Shown here piece by piece: positions 25,201 through 38,145 of a stretch of 64,000 nt of DNA (its first letter is position 1; every line of letters starts with the position of its first letter). Source of the DNA: Rostratula benghalensis (lineage: Eukaryota > Chordata > Aves > Charadriiformes > Rostratulidae); assembly GCA_013399305.1 (NCBI GenBank), contig VXAI01000091.1, forward strand, positions 1,044,875 to 1,108,874, in the 5' to 3' direction. The position numbers were made by a program, and so were the translations under genes. The notes under the pieces were generated by a model that saw only the letters and a program-made list of their open reading frames with translations, did not search any database and was not told the DNA's origin.

Positions 25201-28010
25201 GGCAGCAGCCACACTTAAACCAAAATCACAGTTTTTCACTTGTGAGAGATACATTATCTAACACTTTTTACACCTGTTGTGAAATCTCAGGTTTAATGAG
25301 ATCAGTTAAAATGCACCCGTTGATTTGGAGGGAATATACGATTCACCTTTTTTGTCCAGCTATCAGCTGAGTTTAAAAAAACCACGTTCTGTAATTACAA
25401 CTGAGCTTTTTGATCCAACATAGATCTCTCTGGCTCCATATCACCCAGAAAAACTCACTGGTCATAGCAGTTTTGCCATTGCAATACCAGCACCACTGTC
25501 TTCCATTTTTTACAAGATCACAATTATTTTGAAGGATTTATCCTTAAAAACGAAGACTATACAGTAAGTAAGATTTTTATTAAAAACTTACTTATATATT
25601 GCTACGTGTTTTCTTTATTTTTGCCCTGGCATTTGGCATTTGGTCACTGTGGTTTCCTGCCACAAGTTACTGTCTTTGCATATTTTATGGTCACAGGTTT
25701 ACCTAGACATCAGGAGTGAACATGTTAATGCATTAAATTAGTTCCAGTGATTTTAGTGGAACATCTTGCACTGCACAAGTGCATATATGAATCTATATTC
25801 GTCGAGTGATAGTGTTTATCTCTGACATTTTCAAGACAAACTTAGATGATTAAACTTATTCACTTTTTGTCCCTCAAAAATTAATACTCCAATCTCTCTG
25901 CAATGCTCTTTATTAACTTCTCTAATTTCTCAGCATTGCTTTATGTATTTATTTATTATTATATGTGACTTCCTTCAGGTTGTTTAGGTTTACTCTTATT
26001 TTTTGTAACCTACTAAAATCTGGTGAATGTGATGTGGTACATTTGTGGCTGAGCTACATGTCACATAGGAAAAAGGCATGAGAAGGACAAAGTAATATTG
26101 AATTCAAGACGGCCCATAAGGAGAATCAGAAAAAAAATGATTGATACAAGCTGTTGCTTCTTGAATTCTGAATTGGTCCATCTGTGTAGCCTGAAGCATT
26201 TGAATGAGGTAAAGGATTATTTGGAAAGTTCACATAACTTATTTAAAGCTAAAAATAACTGGTAATGTTAAAAATTAACTGTTTCTTTACACAGATATGT
26301 CATGCAAGTGACTTCTGTGTGGAAACAAATGTGCAGCTTTGAGGTGAAAGTAGGAAATTGATGCAAATCTCTGATTCAGTAAAGTTAGAGTTCAGATATG
26401 CATAGAGTTAGTAACTTACTGATTTTCTGAAATGCTGCAGATGATAAATTTCAGAGATATTTATTTCCAAATTGAGTTGTCAGTGCACTGCCAATTCATA
26501 AAACCAGCTCTGCAGTAATATCAGCTCATCACAAAATAAGCTGACAGACTGTACCATATTTTTGTAGTGAATCACTTAAACCATGAATCATTCATAGCTT
26601 CATACAGGTGCTGAAAATAGTGAAAAACCTGCTGTCATGCTAGACAAGCCTGGCACACGCTTGCCACACGCTTGCCACAAGCGATGGGTTCTTCTTTGCA
26701 GAACAGATCAGGTTTTAGTCCTATTAGGAAGGAAGAAATATCAAGAAAGAAAAACACAGAAAGAGCTCTGTTCTCCATCTCTTCTTTTCCTCCTTTTCTC
26801 CCCTACATTTTTAATGATATTATCTTGCCCATTCAAAATGGAGGGAAAAATATTTTGATTCTCTGTTGCTTTGTTCATGCTTTTGTTCCATTGACAGGCA
26901 GATATAATCCATGTTGTTCCAAAAAGAGGAAGTCCTGATACAGTGAACATATCAGAGCCCTCATTCTGATTCACTTCCAGAATGTCATTTTGTTGGCGTA
27001 TGTATTGTAGATAATTAGCTGCGTGCACCAAAATAATCCGAGTGATCCAGGCATAAATTCAAAAGGCAGCAGCAAATGATAGGCTAGCATTATAGCTTCT
27101 GTTAAATGGGCACAAAGTCTGTCACAGGGCAGTCTGCAGATTTCCTATTTCCTAAACTTAAATAAGAGTAGAGAAACAGATTGAAAAGGAAAATTAAAAT
27201 ATCCACCTGAACTGGCCTGCAAAAGGCTGAAGGATGGGCCTGACTTGCAAACATTGCATTAGGTGGCTGGTGGTTTTCTAGGAATCACTGGCTCTGTGTC
27301 AGCACATCTGTAAAAGGAGTTAATGAGCAGGGTGACAGGATGTAGCCATTTCACACATGATTAGGCAGGCTCTCCTAGTGGAGGATTGTTCACCCCATCC
27401 CTAGGGACCTATTCTGCCTGCCAGTTTGCCTGCCAATCTGTGACTGGCTCACACAGGCACATAGGTGAAAAGGGGAAATGCTTTGGGTCCATCTTATGCC
27501 ATCCAGGAGTAAAAGTTTGTGATCAACATTGCAGGGCCCTAACTCTTAAGCACTTAGCATCTCCCAAAATGCTCCTCAGTAGCTATGCATTGCAGAAGTG
27601 CTATTTGCCTAAAGCAGTCCCCTAAGTAAAGTTGTAAGCAGAGAGGGCCAAGAGCAAATGCAGAGAAGCAGACCACTCTCTTACACTGTATTCCTCTCCG
27701 GGAATCACTCAACTTGGGATTCACATCCCTGAACCTCTGCTGGAGCCAGGTGCCTATGCCAAAACAGTGAAGCAAGCTGTGGGATTCCTCACTCTCCTTG
27801 TCCAGCTGCGCATGAATACACACAGAGCTCTTGCAGGACACACAGGTCCGTTTCCAGTTATCTCATCACAAGATATAGGGAGCCATAAAGCTCAAGGTAC
27901 AGGGAAGAAGGCGGCCATGCTTCCAGCCCCTCATGTTAAAGCTGTTCCGGTTTATTTGGTATTGACAACTATTCATTCAGCCAGTACAAAGAAAATGGAA
28001 AGAAAGAGTG
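25201..28010. other. Non-coding stretch, nothing recognised
   Basis: Chance-length frames only. Includes a short 11-bp tandem repeat at 26654-26682. From about 27200 the sequence becomes somewhat less AT-rich, and overlapping frames of about 95 codons occur on both strands at 27554-28051 without a recognisable domain. Confidence 0.55.
26654..26682. repeat. Short tandem repeat, about 2.6 x 11 bp
   Basis: The unit CACACGCTTGC occurs twice back to back (26654-26664, 26665-26675), followed by a partial, slightly changed third copy. Confidence 0.85.
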
Positions 28011-28014
28011 GGAG

Positions 28015-28125
28015 TGATAGCATGGATCATCTTAGCCCGGAAGCTAAGTAATATGGACCAATATTACCATTACTGATCAGAATGGGGGGGAGACCTGAGA
28101 TTTAGTCACTGGTATATTGCTATTA
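28015..28125 (+). repeat. 5S rRNA-like fragment (pseudogene or 5S-derived SINE head)
   Basis: The string CCCGGAAGCTAAG at 28036-28048 matches the internal control region of vertebrate 5S rRNA, which reads CTCGGAAGCTAAG. About 40 bases downstream AATGGGGGGGAGACC parallels the 5S string GGATGGGAGACC, in the right order and nearly the right distance (the interval is some 6 bases longer). The CATGGATCATCTTAGCC before it fits a mutated CCGATCTCGTCTGATC. It is too diverged to be a functional 5S gene. Either an old 5S pseudogene or the 5S-derived head of a SINE such as the AmnSINE1/SINE3 type would explain it. Confidence 0.5.
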
Positions 28126-28129
28126 GTAT

Positions 28130-30569
28130 GTTTCATCTCAAATTAATATGAGAGAGGGTGAAACCAAATCTAGAAGAATTCTCTTCCATGAATGGTCATG
28201 AAAAGGGAGCTAATTGTAACTCTGCACCAAATGTTTTGCATTGACTCTCTCCATAAGGCATCTTCCAACAATTTGTCATGTCTTAGACCATAAAAGACAA
28301 GGCAGATAAAAAAAATCCTAAACGGTCAATATGAACAGAATATATATATATACAAAGGGCTATGAGCCATTCAGCACTAGCAAGAATAAGGAGCTTCCAA
28401 GGATTCCCAGAACTAGTAGAACATTGCTGAAAAAAACCCCAAGAACTGCCTGCGGTGTTTTGGAGTCCCTAGAGTTAGACAGCAGCTGAGTTTCTGAGAT
28501 CTGAATGTTGGACTTTAAAGTCTGAAGGCTTTAATGATCTAAAATGTTAATTAGCACATCTGTGTATCTGAATGGAAATGGCCTCTTAATCCCCTAGGCT
28601 CTTTCCAGACTTGATTCAGAATAATCATTGACTTGGAAAACGGCTGTTTCTTTCTACTGAAAGAAATGTGTCCACTCTACTCAAATCTGGTTTCTCTCAA
28701 GGGAAAATTTGAATGGAGGACTCTTCCCTAATACACAGCCTGCTTTGAGCTTCCAAAATATCGTGCTGGTTGTTTATATATTGGAGACTCTTCTGGTCTT
28801 TGGCTCTACAGTTTGTGTGTTCTGATTGCCCCTTGGAAATGAACTGCTGGGGTTTGGATCAGTATATATCTAATGGCTTTTTTACATGTAGCTTAATTTC
28901 ATATCTTTAGTTATTTTGGATTCATTTTCTTTGAGTTTAAAATCAACTTGTTAAAAGCCTTTAAAGCTCTGTGCAGATACATTTTAATTCTAAGTATGTC
29001 TTAGTTCAGATTAACATTCCTTGGAGTTCCTGTGTAGACAAAACCTAAGAAAACTTTATAATTGGGAGACAACTGCTTTCATCCCTCTTCATACTAGCTG
29101 GAGAAAGAAATCTCTCTCTTTCTGATCAGGAAAATGTTTTAATTTTTCATATATATTTTTTTCCCTTTTTATTTAGAATCATCTACTGCTAGTAGGTCAC
29201 CAAGTGAAGGTAATTCTAGTCTAGTGCACAAATTGTAGAATATGATTTTGTAGTACCTTCATACATCAGGCATAAACGTATGTTATTCAGTTGCCACTGA
29301 GGAGCACTTTTTCAGTGAAAGGAGAAGGATAGACAAATCCTGCTGCAGTTTGATATCTCCAAATGAGTTAAATAATAAGACAAATATAATGACTCATTAA
29401 CATGCCGTGTCAGATTGTTATTGTGAATACTATTTTTTTTTCCAAATCACCATTTTATCACAAATTTTTATATTAGCTAACTCTCAGAAAAGAAGTGTTT
29501 TGATGGGCCTACAGGGATTCACTATTTTGATGGACAAGCAAAGTATAAGATGCATTACTGCAGGCTGAGACCCCTCTGATCTGATCATGACAGCACTGGT
29601 CTTCATAGAGCACATTCACCTACTAAGAAATTGTCCCTACTGTAAATAACCTGTGACCAAAACAGGGGAAGAATAAGGATTTTTCACTACAGTGAAAGAG
29701 AAATTAGGTGATTTACTCAATGTTACAAATAAAGCTAATAGCAAAGAAAGGAACTAAATCCAAATCTAAATCTCCTAAACCCATGGCAGAAATCGTGGCC
29801 AAAAATCTGATTTTTGCCATGGTTTGTATTTGAAAATGGCTTATATCCTAATCATTATCATTGTAAAGAGCATTTAAATAGGTCTCCGTGTATAATTAGC
29901 ATTACATTCGCCAAGAACATCTTTTATTAGTGGTAACATTTTGAAGTTCCTTGTTTAAATTCCAGCCATATGTCTTAACATGGTCATGAATTCCACAGTG
30001 AAGAAATACTGATTTAGGATTGCTTTATCATACATTGTTGCCTCTTTTACTTGAGTAATATGATCTGTCTCATTCAGATATGTTTAGTTGTTTGCTTGGC
30101 TTTTTAATATAACCTTATTCTATATAATCTGAATACTGATGCCGTACAACACCTAATTCTTGAAAATCTCTGTAATTGTTCCCTAGTAGCAATTAGAAGA
30201 TTTCACCAAATGAGCAATTTTCCCCACAGAGAGACACATCAGTGTTCAAAGCATGTCATTGTATATTATACTTGGCCTTTTCCTAGCAGGGTAAGCTGTC
30301 TAAGTGATCTCATTATCTAGCAGACTTGGGACCTGGATAGATGTCAGTGTGAACTGATCAAAGGGAATTAGGAGGGACAGGCTGGGAAGGCAACAAGGGA
30401 GAGTTGCCCTTTGCCACAGAGAGCAGTGGGACTGTCTGGAGCTCTGCATAGGAATGGACACCAAGTGTGCTGAGAGCTCATGGTTTCGAATTATAAAGAA
30501 TACAACATAGGTGATATTGTTGTGGGTTTCTCCTACAGACATCCTGTTTAGAAATAACTAGATGAAACC
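28130..30569. other. Non-coding stretch, nothing recognised
   Basis: AT-rich sequence with a short (TA)n run at 28340-28352 and no recognisable gene or repeat. Reading frames are short. Confidence 0.6.
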
Positions 30570-31655
30570 TTCTTTAGACAGCTGGAAAAAGCTTCATGTT
30601 CATAGACCTTGGTCTTTATGGAGGTCTTTAACAACCTCAGTATCTGCCATTAGGTGCACTGATAACAATATCTTAACACAGATGATCAGGAAGTCAATGA
30701 GGGGAGGTATTTTGATGAACTTAATACTTACAAGCAAGGAATAATCAGCAAGGAATAATCAGTAGAGGGTATAAAGACCTGGATCCACTGTGGCTACACT
30801 GACCATGCAATGGTGGAGCTCAGTGTCCTGAGAGAAGGGATTAAGACAGATAGCAGAACAAGTAGATTTAGCCTGTTCAGGGACCTGCCTGGAAGAATTG
30901 TATGGAAGACAGTCCTGAAGGGAGGAGGGGTCCAGACAAGCTGATTTTTTATCAAGGATCACCTCCTTTAAGCTCAATAATGATCCATACTGATGAGAAA
31001 AAGAATCAAAGGTAGCAGGAGGCCTGAATGAATAAGAAAGCAGCTCCTGACTAAACTCACACTTGAAAATCAAGCACACATGAGGTGGAGGCAAGATCAC
31101 ATCACTTAAGAAGAATACATAAATGCTGTCTTAATGTGCAGGGATGGATTTTGGAAAGCCTTAGTCTTTACTGGTAAGATTTACTTTCAGGAATTGCAGG
31201 TTGCTGACACCAGTGAAAAAGTCTGGAGCAAGGCAGACTTGCCCTTGGTGGAGGAGGATCAGATTGGGGAACAATTAAACAAATTGAACATACACAATAC
31301 CATGCTACCTGAGACGATAAACGTATCATTGGTGGACTTCAAGGCCCAATCTTTATCATCTTTGAAAGACTCTAGAAATCAGGCAAGGTTTCCTTGGAGT
31401 GGAAGAAAGAAAATGTCACTCCTTCCTTCAGAAAGGGAAAGGAGGAGGATGTGGGGAATTACAGGTCAGCCAGGCTCACATGGGTCCATGGAAAGCGACA
31501 GAACAAAAAAAATCAGCAAAACAATTCCACACATATTAAGGACAAGGGTGGTTGGGAGTGCTCAGTATGGATTTATAAAGGTGAAATCACGACTTACTAA
31601 ATTGACAACCTGCTACAATGAGACAGCAGAGGAAGGGATGAAGGGCGAGTGCAAT
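30570..31655 (+). mobile_element. CR1 LINE ORF2 internal fragment, degraded, plus strand
   Basis: About 1.1 kb matches, in order, the late endonuclease and early reverse-transcriptase part of CR1 ORF2. It begins near CCTTGGTCTTTATGGAGG. ACACAGATGATCAGGAAG and CTTAATACTTACAAGCAAGG blocks follow, then ACTGACCATGCAATGGTGGAG, then GACAGTCCTGAAGGGAGG. Near 31161 a stretch of consensus is missing, because GGATTTTGGAAAGCC jumps straight to TAGTCTTTACTGGTAAG. A second disruption lies near 31310. Both ends are truncated and no CR1 3' end is present. Stops and frameshifts are scattered. The 192-codon plus ORF at 31134-31712 is only this relic read through in mixed frames. Confidence 0.88.
30733..30760. 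repeat. Tandem duplication, 2 x 14 bp, inside CR1
   Basis: The unit AGCAAGGAATAATC occurs at 30733-30746 and again at 30747-30760. It lies where CR1 ORF2 normally has a single AACAAGGAAGG-type block, so it arose after insertion. Confidence 0.85.
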
Positions 31656-34600
31656 AGCAGTCACCTTTGGATCTTCACCTGTTTTATGTCAGTGCCAAAG
31701 AGCTGCATTTAAATTGCCAAGAAATATATTTCCCACATTTTTATTAGCTGAATACATAACTTATTAGCTCTTGTACAATTGTAGTTTCTTTGTGTGTCTC
31801 ACTGTATGCAGGGTCAGCAATATTTTGTGTTACTTGTCTCCCCAAGCAAAGGGAAAACTCTTTGATGGCTGCCACAGATGCAATTACCTCCAACTGAAGA
31901 GATGCCTGTCTCTTGTCTATGCTCTAGAGGTAGCCTGTTCTTGCATTACATCAGACAAGAAAAAGGATAGAAGAAAACGGAGAAAGTGTAAATAAAGAAG
32001 CCATGTACTAATGCTGGGTTTAAGAAACGCTGTGTATAAGATACTCCAGTAATTAGGGCGATCTTTCAGAAACATGAGAAACTTGTGTAAGTCCAAACAT
32101 CAGCCACACACTTTTCTTTACCTGAGTCTTAAATGGGGGACCATTCAGCAAAGAAGAAATGAGACAGGAAAGAGAAAAAGTGTGCTTTACTGAAAAAGAC
32201 ACATGGGAAAATTCTCGACTTCTTGGAAATGTCTGTCTTTATTTCAAATGAAATTAAGGATGTCAAAGAGAGAAAATGTGTGCTGACATTTATTATCTTA
32301 AATAGACTTCCACAGTTCCTGTCCTGGCTCCAATAGACTGTAGGTATTTTTGGAATTCACACAAAAGCTGTCTATCTGTTGGCTTACAATACTATCTGAA
32401 CAACGAATTACAAACCCAGGTAGCATACAAAACATTAAATAAGAAATTTCTGCTTGTTGAAGGAAGGAATATCTTCCCTAGATGAGCTGTAGTCTAAGGT
32501 AGAGAGAGCACACAGAGCGTGTGCCCTTGAAGTTTTTGAAAAACTAAACAACAGTGTTTCTGTGTGAACAGACCAAAGCAAGCTGCAGAATTTGAACATC
32601 GTACAGGGACTCTCTCTCCTACAGCCAATACAATTAATTTATCCATTTATATTGAAAAAGCAATCAGTTGATTTAGTTCATGAAAGCACATACCCCAGAG
32701 TATTCTTATTCTGGGAAATGGCAAATTGTATTGTAATCTAGCTATCCTTTACTTTCACACTGTCAGGAATTCTTGTGGAAGTCAATCAAAGAGTATTTCT
32801 TGGCTGTGGTTTGAGTCTGCAATTTCATCTTCATCTCTCACCTGAGAAGTTTTTAAAGGATCCTTGATAAAGTCCTCATTGTTCACTTATTTTTCATGTT
32901 TTGATGGCAGTGATTTCCTGTTTTCTATTACATTTGGATTTCCATTGTTTTATGCTGGGTTTCTGGCTTTCTGGCTTTCTATCTTTTTGTTCTCATTTTC
33001 TTTCCCATGCCAGTCTCTATAGAATTTTAGGGAGGGGGAGTTAATTTCTTCAGTATTTTTAGCAGAATTAATAGATCATACTGGTATATCTATGTCTTGA
33101 CCACTGTGTCAGCACAATTGTACATGGCAAGTTGGCCTTTAAGATGTGGTCACACAAACTATCTATATGGGTATGCACCAAGACTAACAACTTTGATTCA
33201 GATCGGTGTTTTAATTCAGTGTTTTGACTGGTTGTCTGCTGCTTTGCTGATAGCAAACAGAGTATGAAAAAGAGTAAGAGAAAACCCAGCATTGCAAGAG
33301 AAACTTCCCTCAGGAAATTGTCTCCTAATTACCCCTTCATCTGTAATGGTCCAAATGGAAATTGTGAAAGCTAGTTCTCTTGTTACCAGTATATTCAAAC
33401 AAAACAAAAAATGTCAAAATGGTGTAAACGTTTGAAGTATCAATATTTCAGTGTTGGAGTTTTCATGCTGTGCTGCTATAAAATTATATAAAATAAACAT
33501 TTCTGTGATTTAAACATCAAATTCAAAAATTAATTTGATTTTTTTTACTCATTAAAACAGTGTAGTTAGATGGTCCGTCAGATTTTAAATTCTATTCCTG
33601 AAGCAATTTTTTAAAAATGTCTGATTGCACAAACATTTTAAATTTGTCAGACCTGAATAAAGCAATGCAAGCTAGGTCTGCACCGATTTTCTTCTGACCA
33701 ACATCAATCATTTTTCAGTATCATTACTAAGTGGCTTTGAAAAAATAGTGCAAAATGATAGAACAGTTTGCACATTTAATGTATGTTGTTCTTTATTTTA
33801 TCCGCTGTTTAGAAAACACACCTTCATGTGCCAAAAGGCAATCACACCATAGTTTCATTAGTTATTTGAGATAGGGTGGGACAACAAACACAGTAAACTT
33901 CTAAACTCTTTTTTTGTTCCTTCCTCAAATTCTGCTGTATTTTCTGCTACCTATTAAGTGAATATTCTGCTACCTATTAAGTGAATATTAGCAGCTCCTT
34001 CATGCTGCATAGCCAAAACTGTCCCTGGTAGTTAAGGATGTAGCTCTTTAGGGATTGCTGTTGGGATGTTCTACATCCAGGAAGACATGGGCTCTGTTCT
34101 GATGGTGACAGACGGGTTCTGCTGTAAGACTGGCTCTGCCCCAGTACGTGACATGCCAGGGGGCTTAAAGAACTCCTCACAGTGAATTTACCCCATCTAA
34201 TTTACCTACATCTGCTCTGAAGCATTGTCTCTGTATTTGTAGAGCACCTTGATATATTAGAAGTTAGTAAAAGTAATAGTTTATGCTTTAGCTTTTCCCC
34301 CACTTTCTGAGAGACTTGGAAAAATCAAAAATCACATAAGTACAAAGATGACTATTATGTAACTGAGGACATCTGCCCTGACAATTTGCAGGTGTGGCGC
34401 AGTCCTTGTAAACATCTTACCTGAGACCGTGTTTATAAAATTTCTGAAAGGAAAAATCCAGACATTGGACCTAAAAAACAGTAGATGTGCTTTTTTCTGC
34501 TACCAGACAAGGAAGAATGGCAGTTTAGTGCTGGCTCATGGATACCCCAGCCTCGTGATCCCTTGCAGCAGCAGAGGACAGTCTCACAGCCAGATCCTCG

Positions 34601-36602
34601 AGCTGCTTTTCATTAAGGTCAGGGAATTTTATCTTTCTATCTTCACACAAACCTGCTGCAACAAATTTTGTTTAGTCCTACTTCACAGAACTGGTGAGAA
34701 TTCCGCCTGTGTCAATTAGTCCATTTGAACTGGAACCTGCAGTATTTTATTGTGACTTTGCTGAAATGACCCTTCCCAGTACGTGCTGCAAAAGTGAGCC
34801 CTCTTAAGCTGGAAAACCTTATTCTACTTGGACGTTTAAAAATGTGCTTAAAAATCGTCTGGGAATGATTTATAGCACTGACTGGACCAAGTACATTTCA
34901 ATACTAATGCATAAATCTTGTAACAAATAAGCTATCCACAGAGTTATAGGCAGAAAGGGGTGTCTTCCTTCACTAAAATGAAAATATGTTTGGAACGATG
35001 CCTATAGTTAAATCTTGCTCACACTTTGACCTCATGTGAAGACATTTTACAGTCTTTATTATCCTTGACTTTGAAAACTCCTCATATGTGCTCTAAAAAG
35101 TCCAATAGCAAAATTTGCTTACAAGATTCTGGGAAGGAACATGTGCTGTGGCAATGGTGGAGTCATTTTATTGTAATAACATGAAAAAAAAGATTATTAT
35201 GGACAAGAAAGCAAAATTATGCTCACAAACACTGAATAAATCTGTTCTGTTTATTGCTGCAGTTTCTCTCTGTTCTTTTCTTTCTCCGCCTTCTGTATTT
35301 CTCACCATTTTAGAAGAAAAGCCCTATATATTCTCAGTGGCTGCTGGAACCTTTAAAATATTTTACTACAATTTATTTAATATGAATCTAAAAATAGGTA
35401 CAGAGACATCTTAAAGGTATTTAAATATTCCACTCTGAAGATGACGCTTAACTTTTGTTCGTATGTACACAAAAGCTCTGTACTTAAATATAGCATTTCT
35501 GAATAATTTTCCATAATTTGTTACTGACCCAGATACTTAACATTGACCATTTACATGCCCCAGAGTGTGCCTTGCAATCCACTCACTTATGTAAATCTAG
35601 TTATCTTTACAGTGGGAACTGCACATCCAAAATAATCTATTATACTTCATAAATTCAGTCCAAATTTCTATCTGTTTATCCAGTTTGTGATTTTATTGAG
35701 CAATTAGTCTGCCAAATACAATTTAAAAAAAAAGTTTATTCATTTATCCTAAGTAACCTTTGTGAAGTTGTCTTCATTTAGCTCATTCTAAAGATTAAAT
35801 GACTGGTAATGAACTTGCTTGCAAGTTTGAATTATAATCCTACATATTAGCACTACCTAGAATAGTCACAGTATCCAAGGAACAAATGTGAAGAAATAAT
35901 CCTCTGTCAACATAATTTACTTCTCATCCTCTATCGAGGCTGAAAAAATTAACTGACTAAATGGGGAACCATGCACTTCCTTATATGTCTGTCATTATCA
36001 GCTGGGTTGATGGGATTCCTACTTTAGTCACCTGACCTCAACCTGAAACGTGCCATGCAGAGAAGTTCAGGAAGGCAGAAACTATATTTATAGAAATACA
36101 AGAAACAGGCCCCCTTTACCTTTAGATCTAGCCACACGGTATAAAGTATAATTATAAATATGAAGGTGTATAAATGAAGTACAAAGCACTTTCAAGTGGC
36201 ATTATCACAGTTTAAATAAAGACTAAGATCCATTTATGCCATTAAACACTTTAATGATGCCATAGTATCTGTAGGTGGCAGATCTGGAGAATTACTGTTT
36301 TCCTAAATACTTGCAATTTTAGATGTGGTATCTTTTTTGTCCCTTTTTTTTTCTTGGAGCTGTAATAACAGGAAACCTCTCTGAGAATGCTGGCTTAGGA
36401 TCTAGTTCAAAAGAATTGGGGAACCTGGTTTTAAGGTCTTGGAGAACATATTGTTTCAGCTTTAACATTTGACTGATTCCCCTTTTTTTTCCCACACCTG
36501 TCTTTTCTCCATATTAAAAAAATTTTCTTTATTTCTTTGTTTCTTTATAAATCTCTTCAATGATATCTACATCTGAATCTCATATATATGTCCATGCCTG
36601 GA
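31656..36602. other. Non-coding stretch, nothing recognised beyond small repeats
   Basis: Five kilobases of mostly AT-rich sequence with chance-length frames. It contains a perfect 23-bp tandem duplication at 33942-33987 and a partial 9-bp tandem repeat near 32959-32980. No RNA gene or exon signature was convincing. Confidence 0.55.
33942..33987. repeat. Tandem duplication, 2 x 23 bp
   Basis: The 23-base unit at 33942-33964 is repeated exactly at 33965-33987 (starts TTCTGCTACC, ends GTGAATA). Perfect identity implies a recent event or an assembly artefact. Confidence 0.9.
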
Positions 36603-37645
36603 AATATGTCAGCCTCACCTCTGTGCCTGGGAAGATCATGGAACAGATCCTTCTAGATGCATATGGAAAACAGGGAAGTGATTCAGGACAGCCAGAGCGG
36701 TTTTACTAGGGGCAGGTCCTGCCTGAATAGACTAGTAGCCTTCTATGATAGGGTGACTATGTCGGTAGATAAGGGATGACGTATGGATGTGATCTATCTG
36801 GACCTCTGTAAGGCTTTTGACATGGTCCCCTACAACATCCTGCTCGCTAAATTGGAGGGATAGAGATTTGATGGGTGGACTGTTCAGTGGATAAGGAACT
36901 GGCTGGGTGATCACAGCCAAAGTGTGGTACGCAATGGCTTGAGGTCCAGATGGAGAGCAGTGACAAGGGGTGTCCCTCAAGGGTCTGTGCTGGGACTGTT
37001 ACTGTTTAACATTTTTATCAACAATATAGAGAGAGGGATTGAGTCCACCATCAGCAGGTTTGCAGGTGACACCAAGCTGTGTGGTGTTGTTGATACACCA
37101 GAGGGACAGGATGTCTTCCAGAGGGACCTGAACAGGCTGGAGAGGTGAGCTCAGGTGAACCTCATGAGGTTCAACAAGAGCAAGTGCAGGGTTCTGCACC
37201 TGGGCCAGAATAATCCTCACTATCAATACAGACTAGAGGATGAGGTATTAGAAAGCAGCACTGAGGAAAGGGACTTGGGAGTGCTGATGGATGAGAAGCT
37301 GGACACGAGCAGGTAGTGTGCACGTGCAGCCCAGAAGGCCAATCACATCCTGGGCTGCATCAAAAGAAGTGTTGCCAGCAGATCCAGGGAGGGGGATACT
37401 GCCAGTTTGCTCTGCTCAGGTGAGACCTCACCTGGGGTGCTGTGTGAGGTCTGGAGGCCTCAATACAAAAATGACATGGACCTAGTGGATTGGATCCAGA
37501 AGAGGTCCACAAAGATAATAAGGGGATTAGAGCACCTTTGCTATGAGGGCAGGCTGAGGGAGCTGGGCTTGTTCAGCCTGGAGAAGAGGAGGCTCCGGGG
37601 AGACCTAATAGCAACCTTCCAGTACCTGAAGGGGGCCTACAGGAA
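36603..37645 (+). mobile_element. CR1 LINE, reverse transcriptase part, cut by assembly gap
   Basis: Plus-strand CR1 ORF2, 5'-truncated at about 36603 and entering at the SLTSVPGKIMEQ region. Motif A (KAFDMVP) lies near 36810-36835, the VPQGSVLGLLLFNIFIN block near 36970-37025, and motif C near 37057-37080 reads FAGDTKL where CR1 normally has FADDTKL, so a catalytic Asp is lost. Several in-frame stops follow (for example after LNRLER at 37146). The C-terminal signature [18 protein letters not shown] is open at 37407-37645. The element then runs directly into the N block, which presumably hides its last few hundred bases. No CR1 3' end is seen beyond the gap. Confidence 0.92.
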
Positions 37646-38145
37646 NNNNNNNNNNNNNNNNNNNNNNNNNNNNNNNNNNNNNNNNNNNNNNNNNNNNNNN
37701 NNNNNNNNNNNNNNNNNNNNNNNNNNNNNNNNNNNNNNNNNNNNNNNNNNNNNNNNNNNNNNNNNNNNNNNNNNNNNNNNNNNNNNNNNNNNNNNNNNNN
37801 NNNNNNNNNNNNNNNNNNNNNNNNNNNNNNNNNNNNNNNNNNNNNNNNNNNNNNNNNNNNNNNNNNNNNNNNNNNNNNNNNNNNNNNNNNNNNNNNNNNN
37901 NNNNNNNNNNNNNNNNNNNNNNNNNNNNNNNNNNNNNNNNNNNNNNNNNNNNNNNNNNNNNNNNNNNNNNNNNNNNNNNNNNNNNNNNNNNNNNNNNNNN
38001 NNNNNNNNNNNNNNNNNNNNNNNNNNNNNNNNNNNNNNNNNNNNNNNNNNNNNNNNNNNNNNNNNNNNNNNNNNNNNNNNNNNNNNNNNNNNNNNNNNNN
38101 NNNNNNNNNNNNNNNNNNNNNNNNNNNNNNNNNNNNNNNNNNNNN
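37646..38145. other. Assembly gap, exactly 500 N
   Basis: A block of exactly 500 undetermined bases. The round number suggests a placeholder, so the true length is unknown. Predicted frames running across it are meaningless. It begins inside a CR1 element, a usual place for assemblies to break. Confidence 0.98.

Noticed and set aside
31134..31712. 192-codon ORF as a host gene
   Set aside because: Its DNA follows CR1 ORF2 blocks in order, with a large deletion, and the reading frame does not stay in the CR1 frame.
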